A stretch of DNA of 64,000 nucleotides from Natronobeatus ordinarius (GTDB lineage Archaea; Halobacteriota; Halobacteria; Halobacteriales; Natrialbaceae), in contig NZ_CP101456.1 of NCBI RefSeq assembly GCF_024362485.1, positions 2,728,001 through 2,792,000 on the forward strand. Direction: 5' to 3'. A model generated the notes under the pieces. It ran no database searches. It had not been told where the DNA came from and worked only from the letters and a program-made list of their open reading frames with translations. A program made the translations under genes and the position numbers. Shown piece after piece: positions 61,947-64,000 of this stretch. The first letter of the stretch is position 1. Each line of letters opens with the position of its first letter.

Positions 61947-63950
61947 TCAGCGCGCGTCCTCGAGCGCCTCGAGCGCGTCGGGGTTCTCGAGACTCGAGAG
62001 GTCACCGAGGTCCTCGCCGGTGTAGGCGGCCTCGATGGCCCGGCGGATGATCTTGCCCGACTGGGTCTTCGGGAAGGCGTCGACGAAGAGGATCTCGCGC
62101 GGGCGGAACGGTTTGCCGTGTTCTTCGCCGATCTGTTCGCGCAGTTCCTCGCGGAGGTCGTCCGACGCGTCCTCGCCGTCCTCGAGGATGACGTAGGCGA
62201 CGACTGCGGTGCCGGTGGTATCGTCGGGGACGCCGACGGCGGCGGCCTGGTTGACCGCCTCGTGGTCGATCAGCACGCCTTCGATCTCGGCGGGGCCGAC
62301 CTTCCGGCCGGCGACGTTCAGCGCGTCGTCGGCGCGACCGTGAAGGAACCAGAAGCCGTCCTCGTCTTTCTGAGCCCAGTCGCCGTGGTCCCACATGTCC
62401 TCGAACGTCGACCAGTACTCCTCGAGGTAGCGTTCGTCGCCCGACCAGAGCGACTTGGTCATCGACGGACAGGAGTCCTTGGCGACGAGGAAGCCTCGCT
62501 CGTGGTCGTCTTTGACCGACTCACCGGCGTGGTCGACGACGTCGATGTCCATCCCGAGGCCGGGGCCGCCGAGCGTGCAGGGTTTGAGTGGCTGGGTCGG
62601 CATCGGCATCAGGAAGCAGCCACAGATCTCGGTCCCACCGGAGATGTTGACGATCGGAGCCTCGCCGCCGCCGACGTGCTCGTAGAACCACTCCCAGGAC
62701 TCGGGATCCCACGGTTCGCCCGTCGAGCCGAGGATCCGCAGTGAGGAGAGGTCGTGGCCCTCGACCCACTCGTCGCCGTGCTTTCGCAGGGCCCGGATAG
62801 CGGTGGGGGAGATGCCGAACTGCGTGATCGAGTGACGGTCGATCATTTCCCAGAACCGGTCGGGCTGGGGGTAGTCCGGCGCGCCCTCGTACATGAAGAT
62901 CGTTCCGCCGAAGGTGTGGTTCCCGATGAGCGTCCACGGCCCCATCATCCAGCCGATGTCTGACACCCAGAAGAAGCGGTCGGCGGGTTTGACGTCGAAG
63001 CCGAAGTGCAGTTCCTTGGCACACTGCAACTGGACGCCCGCGTGAGTGTGCACGATTCCCTTCGGCTTGCCCGTCGTCCCCGAGGAGTAGAGCAGCATCG
63101 ACTCCTGGTCCGACGGCAGAGATTTCGTCTCGTAGGCGTCGTCGGCGGACTCGACGGCGTCGTCCCACCACTCGTCGCGCTCGTCGTTCCAGGGCACCGC
63201 CAGATCCGAGTGCTCGTCGCTTGCGCCGAGGCGGTCGAAGACGATCGTGTGCTCGACGTGACCCGCCTCCTCGATCGCCTCGTCGGCGGCGTCTTTGAGG
63301 GTGATGGGGCTGGCCCGGCGGTAGAAACCGTCGCCGGTAAAGAGGACCGAACACTCGCTGTCCTCGATCCGGGTCGCCGTCGCCTCGACGCCGAAGCCGG
63401 AGAAGATGGGAACGGCGATCGCGCCGACTTTGAAACAGCCGTAGAGGATCGAGACGACCTCGGGCACCATCGGCATGTAGAGCCCGACGGTGTCGCCGGT
63501 CCCGACGCCGCGCTCTTCCAGCGCGTTGGCCACCTTGTTCGCCTGGCGGTGCAGTTCGTGGTAGGTAACCTCTCGAACCTCGCCGTCTTCGCCCTCCCAG
63601 ATGGTGGCGACCGTGTTCCGCGTCGGGGACTCGAGGGCGGCGTGGCGATCGAGAACGTTGTGCGCGATGTTGAGCTCGCCGCCGGGGTACCAGTCGGTGA
63701 ACTGCGGTCCCTCGCTGTCGTCGCGTACCTCGTCGTAGGCTTCGTAGAACTCGATCTCGAGGTAGTCGACTAGTTCGTCCCAGAACCAGTCGACGCCGCT
63801 CTCGCCGTCCCCCAGCTCCGTCGTCGTCCGTTCGATCAACTCGTCGTAGTCGTCGATGCCGTGTGCTTCCATGAACGCGTAGACGTTCGTCGATTCCACG
63901 AACTCGCGCGACGGTTCGTGCACTACCCGATCAATCAGATCGTGCTCCAT
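61947..63950 (-). CDS. AMP-forming acyl-CoA synthetase
   Basis: A 667-residue ANL-family ligase. The phosphate loop is YSSGTTGKPKGIVHTHAG, the hinge GRADDALNVAGRKVGPAEIE, and the adenylation Lys lies in SGKIIRRAIEA near the C terminus. Its length and N-terminal extension are like acetyl-/propionyl-CoA synthetases, but the exact acid is not decided. The ATG at 63950 (MEHDLIDRVV) is preferred to a GTG four codons upstream. It is upstream of the aldehyde oxidoreductase on the same strand (97 bases): acids made from aldehydes could be activated here. Confidence 0.92.
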   Translation of the reverse strand: MEHDLIDRVVHEPSREFVESTNVYAFMEAHGIDDYDELIERTTTELGDGESGVDWFWDELVDYLEIEFYEAYDEVRDDSEGPQFTDWYPGGELNIAHNVLDRHAALESPTRNTVATIWEGEDGEVREVTYHELHRQANKVANALEERGVGTGDTVGLYMPMVPEVVSILYGCFKVGAIAVPIFSGFGVEATATRIEDSECSVLFTGDGFYRRASPITLKDAADEAIEEAGHVEHTIVFDRLGASDEHSDLAVPWNDERDEWWDDAVESADDAYETKSLPSDQESMLLYSSGTTGKPKGIVHTHAGVQLQCAKELHFGFDVKPADRFFWVSDIGWMMGPWTLIGNHTFGGTIFMYEGAPDYPQPDRFWEMIDRHSITQFGISPTAIRALRKHGDEWVEGHDLSSLRILGSTGEPWDPESWEWFYEHVGGGEAPIVNISGGTEICGCFLMPMPTQPLKPCTLGGPGLGMDIDVVDHAGESVKDDHERGFLVAKDSCPSMTKSLWSGDERYLEEYWSTFEDMWDHGDWAQKDEDGFWFLHGRADDALNVAGRKVGPAEIEGVLIDHEAVNQAAAVGVPDDTTGTAVVAYVILEDGEDASDDLREELREQIGEEHGKPFRPREILFVDAFPKTQSGKIIRRAIEAAYTGEDLGDLSSLENPDALEALEDAR

Positions 63951-64000
63951 GGTATACCACACCGTTTAACAGCCCGTGAGAAGTAAGTTATTGATTCCAT

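Overview
The window comes from a haloarchaeon (class Halobacteria). Coding GC is high and third positions are strongly GC-biased. Nearly every soluble protein is rich in Asp and Glu. Secreted proteins carry twin-arginine signals, often with a lipobox and an acidic linker. Many starts lie about 27 bases after a TATA-like element, as in leaderless haloarchaeal transcripts. A bacteriorhodopsin, a PAN proteasomal ATPase, a geranylgeranylglyceryl phosphate synthase and the archaeal pantoate kinase/phosphopantothenate synthetase pair confirm the assignment. The genus cannot be fixed from the sequence alone.

Layout. 1-7.4 kb: a CstA-type carrier running off the left edge, an ArsA/Get3 ATPase with a small partner, a His-rich CobW-type GTPase preceded by a 22-bp tandem repeat, two tiny membrane proteins and an S9 peptidase. 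7.5-13.3 kb: a TAXI-type TRAP transporter locus with two near-identical binding proteins, a DUF1850 protein and a fused permease. A decayed S9 fragment lies between the two binding-protein genes, showing how the duplication arose. 13.4-20.1 kb: housekeeping genes (IMPACT protein, GNAT, SRPBCC, ACT regulator, hisB, trkH), including a second decayed gene fragment. 20.16-20.29 kb: an intron-bearing tRNA-like gene. 20.4-23.3 kb: molybdate/tungstate uptake (substrate protein and permease), mobB and msrB. 23.5-27.4 kb: a zinc ribbon, an HTH-type protein, phytoene synthase, archaeal ornithine cyclodeaminase and a gamma-carbonic-anhydrase-like protein. 27.7-33.3 kb: a complete LivHMGF ABC transporter facing its convergent binding protein. 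33.5-41.5 kb: an SDR, GGGP synthase, a tandem Usp, Sir2, an orphan antitoxin-like protein, AspS and the CoA-precursor pair. 41.7-49.7 kb: exported and regulatory proteins of unknown role, oligoendopeptidase F and bacteriorhodopsin. 49.8-64 kb: PAN, a Tfx regulator, FAD synthase with a JAMM desampylase, cysteine synthase, PurA, an amidase, AroD, a CAP-domain protein, a tungsten aldehyde ferredoxin oxidoreductase and an acyl-CoA synthetase.

How the genes connect. Tungstate/molybdate uptake, MobB and the aldehyde oxidoreductase form a scattered pterin-metal theme. Phytoene synthase and bacteriorhodopsin share the carotenoid/retinal route. PAN and the JAMM protease both belong to the SAMP/proteasome system. 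There is no transposase, integrase, CRISPR array or rRNA. The window reads as ordinary chromosome; its interest lies in duplication scars, palindromic promoter elements, tandem repeats and several unrecognised exported proteins.
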